From Hymenobacter crusticola (GTDB lineage: Bacteria; Bacteroidota; Bacteroidia; Cytophagales; Hymenobacteraceae), in assembly GCF_002154225.1 (NCBI RefSeq), contig NZ_MTSE01000002.1, positions 679,055 through 743,054 of the forward strand: 64,000 nucleotides of DNA. Reading direction: 5' to 3'. Made by a program: the position numbers and the translations under genes. This document shows, in pieces, positions 18,542 to 27,336 of this stretch (within the stretch, counting starts at the first letter, position 1; each line of letters starts with the position of its first letter). The notes below the pieces were generated by a model. It did no database searches, was not told the DNA's origin, and worked only from the letters and a program-made list of their open reading frames with translations.

Positions 18542-19281
18542 CAGGCGGCGCGGGTCGTAAGAAGCTGCAACAAGGCTGCCCGGGCCTCGCGAACCAGGGT
18601 ATAGTGAGCCGCTGTCAGCGGCAACTCGCCATACCAGGCGTATTCAAACTGCTGGGCTACTGCGCGGAACGCCACGGGCAAAGGCCCGGCAGGCAGCTCA
18701 GCTAAGTAGTCGGCGTTTGTTTTCTCGGGTCGCCAAGTAAGCAGGCCGCGGTCGGTTAGTTGCTTGAGCACGCTCAAAAAGCCGAGGCGCACGGCTAAGC
18801 GGTAATCTCCCGCTGACTCTGCCTCGGCGATGCGGCTCGGGAAATCAACGGCGTGAATGTCTTCGCCTTCGGTGGTGTAAGCTAGCGGCATGCGCTGCGG
18901 ATTGCGGCCAAAAGCGCTTGTAAGATCAACTTTGAGCAGGCGCAAGACAATGAAGGCGAAGGCAACGAGAAAGGCGCCGTACACAACGTAACGGCCGCCG
19001 TGCTGGTACACTGAGCCATTTAAGGTACGACCTAGCCAGCGCTGCACACGGTACCAGAACAAGTCCCAGACGCTGGCTTGGGGCACTGGATCTGTTTCGT
19101 ACTGCAACTCGTGTTGGCTGCGCAGATCTTGCAGGTGAGCGGCCGTAGGGCGGCGTAGTGGCACATGCGGCGCAACTGCGACCGGCGTGGAAGGTGGCAC
19201 TGACTGCGCCGCCAGAGGCACTGCAGCAAGCACCGAGCCTAGCATAGCGAGCAGCAACAAGACGCCGCCTCTACGCTGCAT
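18541..19281 (-). CDS. DUF4129 domain-containing protein
   Basis: About 246 residues with an N-terminal signal peptide (about 1-28), an exported stretch rich in Pro/Val, one transmembrane helix near residues 105-125, and a C-terminal cytoplasmic domain with the DUF4129 pattern: 'YRLAVRLGFLSVLKQLTDRGLLTW' (from about residue 165, shortened here), 'TNADYLAEL' and 'QFEYAWYGELPL'. TTG 19329 would add 16 residues, but ATG 19281 gives a cleaner signal peptide. Its stop overlaps the DUF4350 start by one base. DUF4129 is often linked to MoxR/DUF58 loci or transglutaminase-like genes. Confidence 0.85.
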   Translation of the reverse strand: MQRRGGVLLLLAMLGSVLAAVPLAAQSVPPSTPVAVAPHVPLRRPTAAHLQDLRSQHELQYETDPVPQASVWDLFWYRVQRWLGRTLNGSVYQHGGRYVVYGAFLVAFAFIVLRLLKVDLTSAFGRNPQRMPLAYTTEGEDIHAVDFPSRIAEAESAGDYRLAVRLGFLSVLKQLTDRGLLTWRPEKTNADYLAELPAGPLPVAFRAVAQQFEYAWYGELPLTAAHYTLVREARAALLQLLTTRAA

Positions 19282-19392
19282 ATGCGCAGAAGCTAGCCTC
19301 AAAGCAGATAGAAGGAAACGAGAGGACAAAATGCTCAGATAGAAGCGGGGGTGACTAAGTGATTTTAGGAAAGGTACACGAAACCCTAAACC

Positions 19393-20415
19393 CTAGTAGT
19401 CTCCTTCTTCATCGGGTTGGTAGTAATCGGTGGGGTGGAGGGGAGCGGGCTGGGCGGGCTGGCCGATGCGGTCGACTAAAGAGCGCAAGCCTTCGCCATC
19501 TTTGCGCTCCACCAAGTTGAAGTATTGAAAAGCTAGCCCGATAAAAATGATTGGGTACATAAAAAGCATAACGAGCGTACTGAGGGCATTGGCAGCTACG
19601 GTCAGGACCGGACTGATGACTGATTCGCGAGCCGAGAAGATGGACCATGCAGTCGTCAAGGTCACGGGTACCACTACCACGGAAGTCAGGAGGCCTAGTA
19701 TGATGCCTAGCACGATAATCAGCCCGAATGTGGACCACCACTTGCCCCACACCAAGTAGAAGGAACGGCGCAGCGTGGCCAGAAAACCTAGCTCTTCGCG
19801 TACCCAGATGATGAAGAACAAGCTGAGCGCTACCACTACATACAGAATAGCCATGTAGAGGAATGGCATGAGCACGCCTACCAGGGCAAGCGCCCCAAAT
19901 TGCTGTTGGGCAGCCAGCCCCACAAACAAAAAGAAAGGGGAAGCGAGCAGCCCCACGAACACCATCAAGCCTAGCAAAGCGCCAATAGTGCCGAGCAGCC
20001 GACTACGAACCAGTGCCCACACCTCCGCTACCGTCACTTCTGCCGCGGGGTCTTCGTTGCGTAGCCGCAACACCATGTAGCCGTACACGGTGAGAAGCAT
20101 GAAGCTTACCGTGACGAAGCCTGTCAGCGTCAGCACCACATACAGCGGCGAAGACACCATGGTGCTTACTATAGACCAAGACGAGCTAGCGCCATCGGCT
20201 GAAGACGAACGTTGCAGCAAGGTGCTACTCAGGTAATATTGAAAGATGCCATTAGCCAGGCCACTAAGCAGCGCTACTGGCAACGCAATGTAGAGCAAAC
20301 ACTTGCCTAGCGGCTTAAAATGGGCCCGCACGAAGTCGAACGTGGCTTCGAGCTTCTGACCAAAGTCGCGCTCTTTCAGAAAGTCGGCAGGTTGGGTAAA
20401 GGCAAGACGCGGCAT
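19393..20415 (-). CDS. multi-pass membrane protein of unknown function
   Basis: 340 residues with about six transmembrane helices beginning near residue 40, cytosolic ends, and an acidic C-terminal tail ('YYQPDEEGDY'). The central segment 'RRSFYLVWGKWWSTFGLII' resembles the repeated segment seen in DUF975/glycerophosphodiester-phosphodiesterase-type membrane domains, but I cannot assign a family firmly. It lies 12 bp after the SpoIIM-like gene and 111 bp before the DUF4129 gene start, in the same orientation, so it is part of the cassette. Confidence 0.7.
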   Translation of the reverse strand: MPRLAFTQPADFLKERDFGQKLEATFDFVRAHFKPLGKCLLYIALPVALLSGLANGIFQYYLSSTLLQRSSSADGASSSWSIVSTMVSSPLYVVLTLTGFVTVSFMLLTVYGYMVLRLRNEDPAAEVTVAEVWALVRSRLLGTIGALLGLMVFVGLLASPFFLFVGLAAQQQFGALALVGVLMPFLYMAILYVVVALSLFFIIWVREELGFLATLRRSFYLVWGKWWSTFGLIIVLGIILGLLTSVVVVPVTLTTAWSIFSARESVISPVLTVAANALSTLVMLFMYPIIFIGLAFQYFNLVERKDGEGLRSLVDRIGQPAQPAPLHPTDYYQPDEEGDY

Positions 20416-20427
20416 AAGGACCTAGGA

Positions 20428-21378
20428 TCAGGAGCTAGCGGCAAGGCGCTGTACTCGAATGGGATAAAGAATAAAATACCAGAAAATAAAGCAGAAAGAG
20501 CCACCAATGATGAGCAAGCTCGCGCCCAGCGGCATTTCGGTATGGCGCGTTACAAAGCCTTCCAGAAAACCGGCTACCACGAAGATGGGTACCAAGCCGA
20601 TAGCTAGCTTTAGCCCATCGCGGGCGCCGCGCCGAAACGACTCAGTACGGGAAAAGGTACCCGGAAATAGGATGCTGTTGCCCATCACGAAACCCGCGCC
20701 ACCGGCTAGTACAATGGCCGAGATTTCGAGTGTGCCGTGTATCCAGATCGTGAGGGCCGACTGGATACCTAGCCCCTTAGCCACAAAGAAGTACTGGAAC
20801 GCGCCGAGCATCAGCCCGTTAGTGAATAAGGCGTAGGCCGTGCCAAAGGAGAGCAGCACGCCCATAGCAAACGTGCGGAGCGCCACAAAGATGTTGTTGG
20901 CCGTGATGAACAGAAACATCGACGTTTCGCCCGCGCTCTTGTATACAGCCATGGGGTCGCCGCGCTCAATATTGCGCAGCGTTTGGTTCACGTACTGGTC
21001 CCCGAGGATCACGCGCACAAACGTATCGTCGTAGGCGGCCGACAGCGCTCCGATGCCGGTAGCGATAAGAAAGCAGATCAGAGCCCAGGCTAGCTGCCGA
21101 TGCGAGCGGGCAACCAACAACGGCAACTCGCGGCGCCAGAACTGGCCAAACCGGCCGGTGCGCTCCTTTTTGTTTTTGTAAATGGCTTGGTGTAGCTTGC
21201 CTGTAAGCTCATTGAGGTACTGTGTCGTGGGCGACTCGGGGTAAAAGGTGCGCGCAAACGACAGGTCGTCGGTGAGTTCAATAAACCGCGCCGCTAGCTC
21301 ATCCGGGTCTTTGACCGGCTCCGTTTCGTAGAGGCGCCACTTATCGGCATTTTGCCGCAAAAAGACAGCTTCGCGCAT
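20428..21378 (-). CDS. stage II sporulation protein M (SpoIIM/DUF95) family protein
   Basis: 316 residues. A cytoplasmic N-terminal region (to about residue 100) is followed by five or so transmembrane helices. Family signatures are 'GALSAAYDDTFVRVIL', 'FMFITANNI'-like (seen as MFLFITANNIFVALRTFAMG), and 'WIHGTLEISAIVLAGGAGF' (residues about 210-228). Despite the name, the family is widespread in non-sporulating bacteria. Here it is the first minus-strand gene of the cassette and is divergent from the RDD gene. The conserved neighbourhood of RDD, SpoIIM, DUF4129, DUF4350, MoxR and DUF58 suggests one membrane machine. Confidence 0.9.
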   Translation of the reverse strand: MREAVFLRQNADKWRLYETEPVKDPDELAARFIELTDDLSFARTFYPESPTTQYLNELTGKLHQAIYKNKKERTGRFGQFWRRELPLLVARSHRQLAWALICFLIATGIGALSAAYDDTFVRVILGDQYVNQTLRNIERGDPMAVYKSAGETSMFLFITANNIFVALRTFAMGVLLSFGTAYALFTNGLMLGAFQYFFVAKGLGIQSALTIWIHGTLEISAIVLAGGAGFVMGNSILFPGTFSRTESFRRGARDGLKLAIGLVPIFVVAGFLEGFVTRHTEMPLGASLLIIGGSFCFIFWYFILYPIRVQRLAASS

Positions 21379-21494
21379 AGGTATCGAACACAGGAATAAA
21401 GGAAGGTAAACCTTGGGCCAAGCCGGAAAAAGCTACTCAGACAAATATATTCATAATCTCCTACGGCTCACAAGGCTCAGGCATTTACTTCGCT

Positions 21495-22220
21495 ATGGCT
21501 ACTATTCGAGTTCAGACAACTCAAAATGTTACAATTGAATACGAGGTAGCCAGCATCGGGGACCGGATTATTGCTACTATTCTCGACTACTTAGTGCTAT
21601 TTGTGTGGGCCGTGGTGGTGATTGGGCTAGGCTCTTGGCTCAGCCGTACTACGTTGCCCTGGGTAGCTATTGCACTGGTAGGCGTGCCGTACGTGTTTTA
21701 CCACTTAATTTGTGAAGTGTTCTTGAACGGGCAAAGCTTGGGCAAGCGCGCCCGCGACCTGAAAGTCGTTCGCCTCGATGGCGGCCGCCCTGGCCTCGGC
21801 GACTATCTGCTGCGGTGGCTGCTCCGCCTGATCGACCTAGGTATCTTTTCCGGAGCAGTAGCAGTTATTACTATCCTGCTCAATGGCCGGGGGCAACGCC
21901 TAGGCGATTTGGCCGCGGGCACTACGGTCGTGCGGCTACGGCCCGCCACGGGGAAGAAGCTAGGTGCTACCGTTGGGCCGCCCGATCCGAACTACCAAGT
22001 GGTATTCCCGCAGGCGGCCAACCTAGCTGATCACGACGTAGCGCTTATTCGGCAGTTGCTCACGCAAGGCCTGGAGCGGCAAAACTACTTGCTGCTCAAT
22101 GAAGTTGCTAACAAGGTTAAAGGGCTTACAGGAATCTACACGACGCTATCGGATGAGGCGTTTCTACGCACACTTCTTCGCGACCACGCCCATTTAGCCA
22201 GCGAAGGATATTATAGCTAA
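21495..22220 (+). CDS. RDD family membrane protein
   Basis: 241 residues. The N-terminal 'YEVASIGDRIIATILDYLVL' carries the RDD-type Arg/Asp pattern in the first helix. Other family motifs are 'LNGQSLGKRARDLKVVRLDG' and 'RGQRLGDLAAGTTVVR'. Four transmembrane helices are predicted. The last about 80 residues form a cytoplasmic helical domain. It is divergent from the SpoIIM-like gene with a 116-bp gap holding both promoters. Some RDD proteins are ion exchangers; the substrate here is unknown. Confidence 0.9.
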   Translation: MATIRVQTTQNVTIEYEVASIGDRIIATILDYLVLFVWAVVVIGLGSWLSRTTLPWVAIALVGVPYVFYHLICEVFLNGQSLGKRARDLKVVRLDGGRPGLGDYLLRWLLRLIDLGIFSGAVAVITILLNGRGQRLGDLAAGTTVVRLRPATGKKLGATVGPPDPNYQVVFPQAANLADHDVALIRQLLTQGLERQNYLLLNEVANKVKGLTGIYTTLSDEAFLRTLLRDHAHLASEGYYS

Positions 22221-22223
22221 AGA

Positions 22224-22293
22224 CTACCTAGCTTACAAACGAAGAAGCCGTCCAAGTGTACTTGGACGGCTTCTTCGTTTGTAAGCTAGGTAG
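22224..22293. repeat. 33-bp perfect inverted repeat filling a convergent intergenic gap
   Basis: Left arm 22224-22256 and right arm 22261-22293 are perfect reverse complements of 33 nt, separated by TGTA. The repeat starts 3 bp after the RDD stop and ends 5 bp before the stop of the convergent DUF4394 gene. It should act as a bidirectional terminator, although neither side has a clean T run. A perfect stem of this length is far beyond the usual 8-15 bp. Confidence 0.9.
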
Positions 22294-22298
22294 CTAGG

Positions 22299-24290
22299 TT
22301 AGTTTAGCACCAGGCTACGTTGTGCCCCGGCTGGTTGGCCGTCCAGCGTCAGACGGACGAAATACAGCCCTTTCGAGCGCGCCGCAGAGTTCCACCGCAC
22401 CGTTTGGTTGCCCGCCGATAACACACCGGAGTGCAACACATCCACCTGACGGCCGAGGGCATCGAATACCGTTAGCTCCACTTGGGTGGGTTGCGTCAGC
22501 TTGAAGGACACCGTAGCGTCGATGCCTGCCACGGGGTTAGGGTAGAGGCTCAGACCAGCGGCCAACTCCCGCGCCGACGTGTTAGCCGTTACGCCGCCTT
22601 GCCCGGCAATAGCAATGTCACGGGCGGCAATGCCGTTGCCGATAGCACCCACTGCCGTGGCCGCGCCGGTGGTTACGTTCAGGGTATAGAGCGTTGTGTT
22701 GGCACCCGTGCCAGTGTTGGCTACCAGGTAAGCTAGGTTCGTAGAAGTGGCAGTGTTGTAGAAAATATCCATGTCTACGTTCGGGGTGGTAGCATTCGCG
22801 GTCACACCGGTCGCGCCAATGGTAGTGAGCGTGCCTGCGTTGGGCGGGTCTTGGCGCGTTAGCACGTTCAGGTTCAAATCATAATTGTAGAGCGCGGTCG
22901 TTGTGGCGCCCATCATGCTGTTGGTATAAGCGACAGCGCCAATGTTTGGTGTAGTACCAGCGTTTGCATCGCCGGCGATATACGTTAAGGGAGTATCAGT
23001 GCCGGCTAAACTGCCATCCGCAGGATTGAGACGGAAGTTAGCGCCATTGCGACCAATCACCCGGATGAGGTTGGCCACGGGGTTGAAGTCGAAGCTTACT
23101 TTGCCGTTACCTAGTGCCAGAGCAAGCGGCACGGCGTTTACAGCCCGCGCTACGCCTGTCAGATCGTTGATGGTGTAAAGTTGAGCCGTTTGCGCAGTAG
23201 CATTATACCCCAGGGCGTAAAGCGAATTAGTGCTAGGACGTACGTCGAGCCCTACCAGGGTTTGGGCAGCATCAACACCCGTAATGCCTACTGAGGTGCG
23301 CACCAGGGTTGGTTGACTCGTGTCGAACGTGAGTAGGTTGGAGCCTGCTAACGCGTAGGCGAGTTGCCCCGTAACGGCGGGCAGCGAAGCAGGCCGGTCG
23401 ATGGCGAAGGTAATATCCGTGACAGCGGCGGCGCTAGTCGAACCTAGGGTACCGACGGCTGTGGCCGCACCAGTGGTCAGATCGACCGTGTATAGGGTAG
23501 ACGCGATAGAAGTAAGGCTGACAACCGAAGTCGTCATGTACGCCACGTTCGTTCCTGTTGTTGGGTTGAAGTAAATGTCGAGGTCTGACACCTGAGCGGT
23601 GCCGTTCGTGGGCACACCTAAGGCTCCTACCGTATTGAGTTTTCCGTCGTTTGGCGGATTCTGCGTAACGAGCCGGCTATTAGCTTCGTCGAGGTTATAG
23701 AGCGTGGTACTTGTGGAGCCGATGTAGCTGTTGGTGTAAGCGGAAGAGCCGACACCTGGCGTCTGGCCCACGTTAGTGTCACCAGTAGCGTAGGCTAGCG
23801 TGCCATCCGTGGCGGCGAGGGCACCGTTGTTGGGGTTGAGGCGGAAGTTGGCGCCATTGCCAGCCGTCACGCGGATGCGGTCAACGGTGGGGTTGAAGTC
23901 AAAGCCGATACGGCTTACATCCGTACCTAGGTTCAGGGTAATGGCACTACCGACGGCTGTCGTCACGCCGGTAGTTGGGCTCAGAATATAAAGCTGTGCC
24001 TGTTGCGTCGTGCTGTTGTAGCCAAGGGCAAATAGTTGGCCCGTGTTCGGCCGCACATCAAGGCCTACAATTGCGCCAACCGTAGTTCCCGTAATTGGCA
24101 CATTCGCCGTGAAAGCAGCGGGCGTTGTTGCATTGAAGGTTACAACGCTTTGCGTGGGAGTAGGAAGTGGGGTTGCCAGCAAACCATACACCGTTTGCGC
24201 CTGTATTTGAGTGGCGCCTACCGTAAGGCCTAGGGTAGCTAGCCCCAGCAGCGTGTGGCGTAAGGAAGGCATGCGAGTAGAAATTTTCAT
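22299..24290 (-). CDS. secreted DUF4394 repeat protein with T9SS type A sorting domain
   Basis: 663 residues: signal peptide (about 1-32, ending 'QIQAQ'), then two tandem DUF4394 domains of about 270 residues each, recognisable by the doubled motifs 'GLDVRPNTGQLFALGYN' / 'GLDVRPSTNSLYALGYN' and 'GANFRLNPNNGAL' / 'GANFRLNPADGSL'. The C-terminal about 75 residues are a type IX secretion sorting domain ('LSLYPNPVAGIDATVSF', 'VFDALGRQV', 'KGLYFVRLTLDG'). The repeats look like beta-propeller blades. It is probably delivered to the cell surface or medium. TTG 24299 precedes ATG 24290; the ATG gives the better signal peptide. Function unknown. Confidence 0.92.
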   Translation of the reverse strand: MKISTRMPSLRHTLLGLATLGLTVGATQIQAQTVYGLLATPLPTPTQSVVTFNATTPAAFTANVPITGTTVGAIVGLDVRPNTGQLFALGYNSTTQQAQLYILSPTTGVTTAVGSAITLNLGTDVSRIGFDFNPTVDRIRVTAGNGANFRLNPNNGALAATDGTLAYATGDTNVGQTPGVGSSAYTNSYIGSTSTTLYNLDEANSRLVTQNPPNDGKLNTVGALGVPTNGTAQVSDLDIYFNPTTGTNVAYMTTSVVSLTSIASTLYTVDLTTGAATAVGTLGSTSAAAVTDITFAIDRPASLPAVTGQLAYALAGSNLLTFDTSQPTLVRTSVGITGVDAAQTLVGLDVRPSTNSLYALGYNATAQTAQLYTINDLTGVARAVNAVPLALALGNGKVSFDFNPVANLIRVIGRNGANFRLNPADGSLAGTDTPLTYIAGDANAGTTPNIGAVAYTNSMMGATTTALYNYDLNLNVLTRQDPPNAGTLTTIGATGVTANATTPNVDMDIFYNTATSTNLAYLVANTGTGANTTLYTLNVTTGAATAVGAIGNGIAARDIAIAGQGGVTANTSARELAAGLSLYPNPVAGIDATVSFKLTQPTQVELTVFDALGRQVDVLHSGVLSAGNQTVRWNSAARSKGLYFVRLTLDGQPAGAQRSLVLN

Positions 24291-24471
24291 AGGTAACAAA
24301 AAGTGGAAATAGATAAGGGTAAAACAGGAAGGTCATCCGGAGGCCGGCTGTGTGTATACGACGTAAAAGTATATATGGATTGTTTTTAATATTATTTTAA
24401 TGTTCTGTAAATAAGAAAGTTATGTACTATTTGAGGGTATTGTGTTGTAAAAAATTGGCGCTGAGCTTGAT

Positions 24472-24507
24472 AAAAAAAGGGTGACTTCCTGTAGAAAGTC
24501 ACCCTTT
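24472..24507 (-). terminator. terminator of the SDR gene
   Basis: On the minus strand, a 12-bp stem (AAAGGGTGACTT / AAGTCACCCTTT) with an 8-nt loop is followed by a run of seven Ts. It lies 28 bp after the SDR stop. The rest of 24291-24534 is an A/T-rich leader region of the DUF4394 gene with no other clear element. Confidence 0.88.
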
Positions 24508-24534
24508 GCTAAAGCATTAAAACGGCTACCTAGC

Positions 24535-25254
24535 TTACCACGGCACCGGTTGGCCCTGCCACGTCAGGAAGCTGCCATTTTCTTCCGTGTGCAACTGATC
24601 GGCGATACGGATGATGCCGCGCGCTGAGTCGGAAGGAGGAAGGGTAGCACCGCTGCCGCCCATCCCCGTGCGCACCCAACCCGGATCAACTAGCACCGAA
24701 ATGATACCGTAGTGACCTACCTCGGCCGCCAAGGAACGCATGTACATATTCAGGGCGGCTTTGCTGGCGCTGTAGTGGTAGGGGTCGCCAGAGCTCTTCC
24801 AAGTAAGTGACCCTAGCCCCGACGACAAGCTCAGGATGCGAGCCTTTACGCCATTCTGGAGCAGATCCAGGAATTGCTGAGAGACCAGGATCGGGCCTAG
24901 GGCATTAGTTTGCATCACGTGGATGGCACCCTGGCCCGTGAGCTGGCCTAGGCGCTGATTGGTTGGCTCATCGGCGCTAGCGCCTGGGTAGATACCCGCG
25001 TTGTTGATAAGGATTTCGAGGCCATCGGTTTTGGCGCGCACCGCAGCATGGGCCGCATTGATGGATGCCTCATCGGTTACGTCGAGCGTAACAGGGAAAA
25101 GGTGATCCGGATACTGCGCCTGCAATTCTTGCAATTCAGTGGCAGCATCGGGCTGACGGCTAGCGGCAAATACTTGGTCGCCGCGCTCAAGGTATTGGCG
25201 GGTAAGCTCAAGACCTAGGCCCCGATTAGCGCCCGTGATGAGAATACGTTTCAT
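24535..25254 (-). CDS. short-chain dehydrogenase/reductase (SDR) family oxidoreductase
   Basis: 239 residues, classical SDR. The cofactor motif is 'TGANRGLG' (residues 7-14), 'NNAG' lies at 84-87, the catalytic serine region is 'ILSLSSGLGS' (Ser144/145), and the Tyr161-xxx-Lys165 pair sits in 'YHYSASKAALNM'. 'VDPGWVRTGMGG' is the usual post-catalytic segment. The substrate cannot be read from sequence; its closest look is to the carbonyl-reductase/sniffer-like group. It is monocistronic with its own terminator. Confidence 0.93.
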   Translation of the reverse strand: MKRILITGANRGLGLELTRQYLERGDQVFAASRQPDAATELQELQAQYPDHLFPVTLDVTDEASINAAHAAVRAKTDGLEILINNAGIYPGASADEPTNQRLGQLTGQGAIHVMQTNALGPILVSQQFLDLLQNGVKARILSLSSGLGSLTWKSSGDPYHYSASKAALNMYMRSLAAEVGHYGIISVLVDPGWVRTGMGGSGATLPPSDSARGIIRIADQLHTEENGSFLTWQGQPVPW

Positions 25255-25348
25255 GGGTGAGAAATGGAATATGGTAACAAGGACTCGAATATAGGACCAT
25301 TCGCCTATTCTCTAAGCTATTGAAGCCATCAAGGGGCATTGAAACGCA

Positions 25349-25381
25349 AAAGACCGGTGAACAAACAGCTCACCGGTCTTT
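25349..25381 (-). terminator. terminator of the GNAT-nitrilase gene
   Basis: A 12-bp stem (AAAGACCGGTGA / TCACCGGTCTTT) with a 9-nt loop, with a short T run on the minus strand. It lies about 50 bp after the stop of the gene at 25429-27147. Confidence 0.8.
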
Positions 25382-25428
25382 CTTACTACGCTAGCCTAAC
25401 AGGTTTCTGACACCCGCGGGCAGTGCAT

Positions 25429-27147
25429 TTATTCAGCTAGGTTCGTTGCCACATGGTGCACCATCTTGCGCTTGCTTGTGCGCGGCGCCCGCTCTTCGCC
25501 CTGGGCGAGTAGCTCATCGTCGCGTTCGGTCTTCTTCACCCAGCTTACCGAATACAAATCCTTACGACGGTCGCGCAGGTTGCGCACGGCGCCACTGGTA
25601 TTCAAATCCTTCAGCAAATCGAGGTCGAGGTCAGCAATGAGCGTCATCTCGGTGTTCGGGGTGGCTTCGGCCACGATGGCATCGTGGGGAAAAGCGAAGT
25701 CGGAAGGGCTGAACACGGCGCTCTGGGAATACTGAATGTCCATGTTTTCGACCCGCGGCAAGTTGCCCACCGAGCCTGTGATGGCCACATAGCATTCGTT
25801 CTCAATAGCCCGAGCTTGGGCGCAGATGCGCACGCGCTGGTACGCGTTCTTGGTGTCTGTCCAGAAAGGCACAAATAAAATCTTCATGCCCTCATCAGAC
25901 AGCATACGAGAAAGTTCAGGAAACTCCGAATCGTAGCAGATCAGGATACCGATTTTGCCAAAGTCCGTGTCGAAGCACCGTAGCTTGTCGCCGCCACGCA
26001 TACCCCAATAGCTAGCTTCGTCGGGGGTTACGTGTAGCTTGTACTGCTCATCTACAGTACCGTCGCGGCGACATAAGTAGCTCACGTTGTATAGCTTGCC
26101 ATCCTCATACAGGGGCATAGAGCCCGCAATGACGTTGATGTTGTAGCTCACCGCCAGCTCCATAAACTTAGATTTGATGGGCTCCGTGAAGGCCGCCATC
26201 GAGCGAATAGCCACTGAAGGTGACTGTTCGTTGGTAAGCGCCATCAGCGGGGCGTTGAAGAACTCCGGAAACAGCACACAGTCGGCCTTGTAACCGCTTA
26301 CGGTGTCCACGAAGAACTCAATCTGCTGGTAGAAGTCTTCGAGGCTGCTGGTCGCGCGCATTTGCCACTGCACAATACCAATGCGCACGTTTGACTTCTG
26401 GTTGCCGATCAGCTTCTCTTCTTCCTCGTAGTACACGTTGATCCACTCCAATAGCGTCGCAAAAGCCTTGGATTCGGAGTCGTAGGGTAGGTACCCCTTG
26501 ATGATCTTGCGCACGTGAAACTCGTTTGCGAGTTGGAAAGTCAGGATCGGGTCCGTGATTTCCTTGTTGCGCACCATCTCTACGTACTTCGCCGGCGTCA
26601 TCTCATTAGCGTAAGCTGCGTAGCCGGGAATACGGCCGCCCGCTACCATTGCGCGTAGATTGAGGTTTTCGCACAGCTCCTTGCGGGCGTCGTACAAACG
26701 ACGACCTAGGCGCAGGGAGCGGTACTCGGGGTCCACGAATACATCTACGCCGTAGAGTGTATCGCCATCGGAGTTGTGGGTGTTGAACTTACCGTTGCCG
26801 GTAATTTTGGCATACGTGTGCTTATCGCCAAAGTCGCTGTATTGCACGATGATAGCTAGGGCCGCCGCTACCACTACCCCGTTGTCTTCAATGCAAATCT
26901 GACCTTCGGGGAATTTGCGTAGCAAAGCAGCATACTCATCAGCGGCCCAGGCACCCTCCATGTTGGAGTACACCTTGTCCATGATGGCTTTCACCGCTTT
27001 AAAGTCGCCCTTGGTAAGCGTCCGGAGCACCAGTTTGTGAGCGGGTACGGCCGTGGGGGTCAGTAGCTCACCCGCGCTGGGCATGCCGGGTAACGTCTGC
27101 TTTTTGGCGTGGCTACCGCCCGTTTTGCTGTTAGAATTGGTTGCCAT
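25429..27147 (-). CDS. bifunctional GNAT acetyltransferase / carbon-nitrogen hydrolase fusion
   Basis: 572 residues. An N-terminal GNAT domain (about 38-210; 'DVFVDPEYRSLRLGRRLYDA' is the acetyl-CoA loop) is followed by a nitrilase-superfamily domain (about 255-550). The catalytic triad is complete: Glu295 in 'FPEFFNAP', Lys370 in 'DEQYKLHVTPDE', Cys404 in 'GILICYDSEFPELS'. A basic tail follows. This fusion recurs in Bacteroidota and other phyla; its physiological substrate is not known to me. Both halves appear active by motif, suggesting acetylation of an amine coupled to amide hydrolysis, but that is inference. Single gene with its own terminator. Confidence 0.92.
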   Translation of the reverse strand: MATNSNSKTGGSHAKKQTLPGMPSAGELLTPTAVPAHKLVLRTLTKGDFKAVKAIMDKVYSNMEGAWAADEYAALLRKFPEGQICIEDNGVVVAAALAIIVQYSDFGDKHTYAKITGNGKFNTHNSDGDTLYGVDVFVDPEYRSLRLGRRLYDARKELCENLNLRAMVAGGRIPGYAAYANEMTPAKYVEMVRNKEITDPILTFQLANEFHVRKIIKGYLPYDSESKAFATLLEWINVYYEEEEKLIGNQKSNVRIGIVQWQMRATSSLEDFYQQIEFFVDTVSGYKADCVLFPEFFNAPLMALTNEQSPSVAIRSMAAFTEPIKSKFMELAVSYNINVIAGSMPLYEDGKLYNVSYLCRRDGTVDEQYKLHVTPDEASYWGMRGGDKLRCFDTDFGKIGILICYDSEFPELSRMLSDEGMKILFVPFWTDTKNAYQRVRICAQARAIENECYVAITGSVGNLPRVENMDIQYSQSAVFSPSDFAFPHDAIVAEATPNTEMTLIADLDLDLLKDLNTSGAVRNLRDRRKDLYSVSWVKKTERDDELLAQGEERAPRTSKRKMVHHVATNLAE

Positions 27148-27271
27148 ATAGGAGAGGATAATTGTCGAAGCAAAATCAAAGATACCTGCCTAATGCTGAG
27201 CAGCTAGGTTCGTCTTACGGTTAGGCAACAACTTTAGTAGCAAAAAGGCTCATTGCACCGTGATAACAACA

Positions 27272-27303
27272 AAACAGCCGGCTCAGTTAAGAGCCGGCTG
27301 TTT
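27272..27303 (-). terminator. terminator of the T9SS-sorted protein gene
   Basis: A 13-bp stem (AAACAGCCGGCTC / GAGCCGGCTGTTT) with loop AGTTAA and a T-rich tail on the minus strand. It sits 34 bp after the stop at 27337. Confidence 0.85.
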
Positions 27304-27336
27304 ACGTTTCTGTGCTTTTTCTACGGTCTTGGGCTG

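Noticed and set aside
20428..21378. Sporulation function suggested by the SpoIIM name
   Set aside because: The family is common in non-sporulating bacteria, and no other sporulation gene is present.
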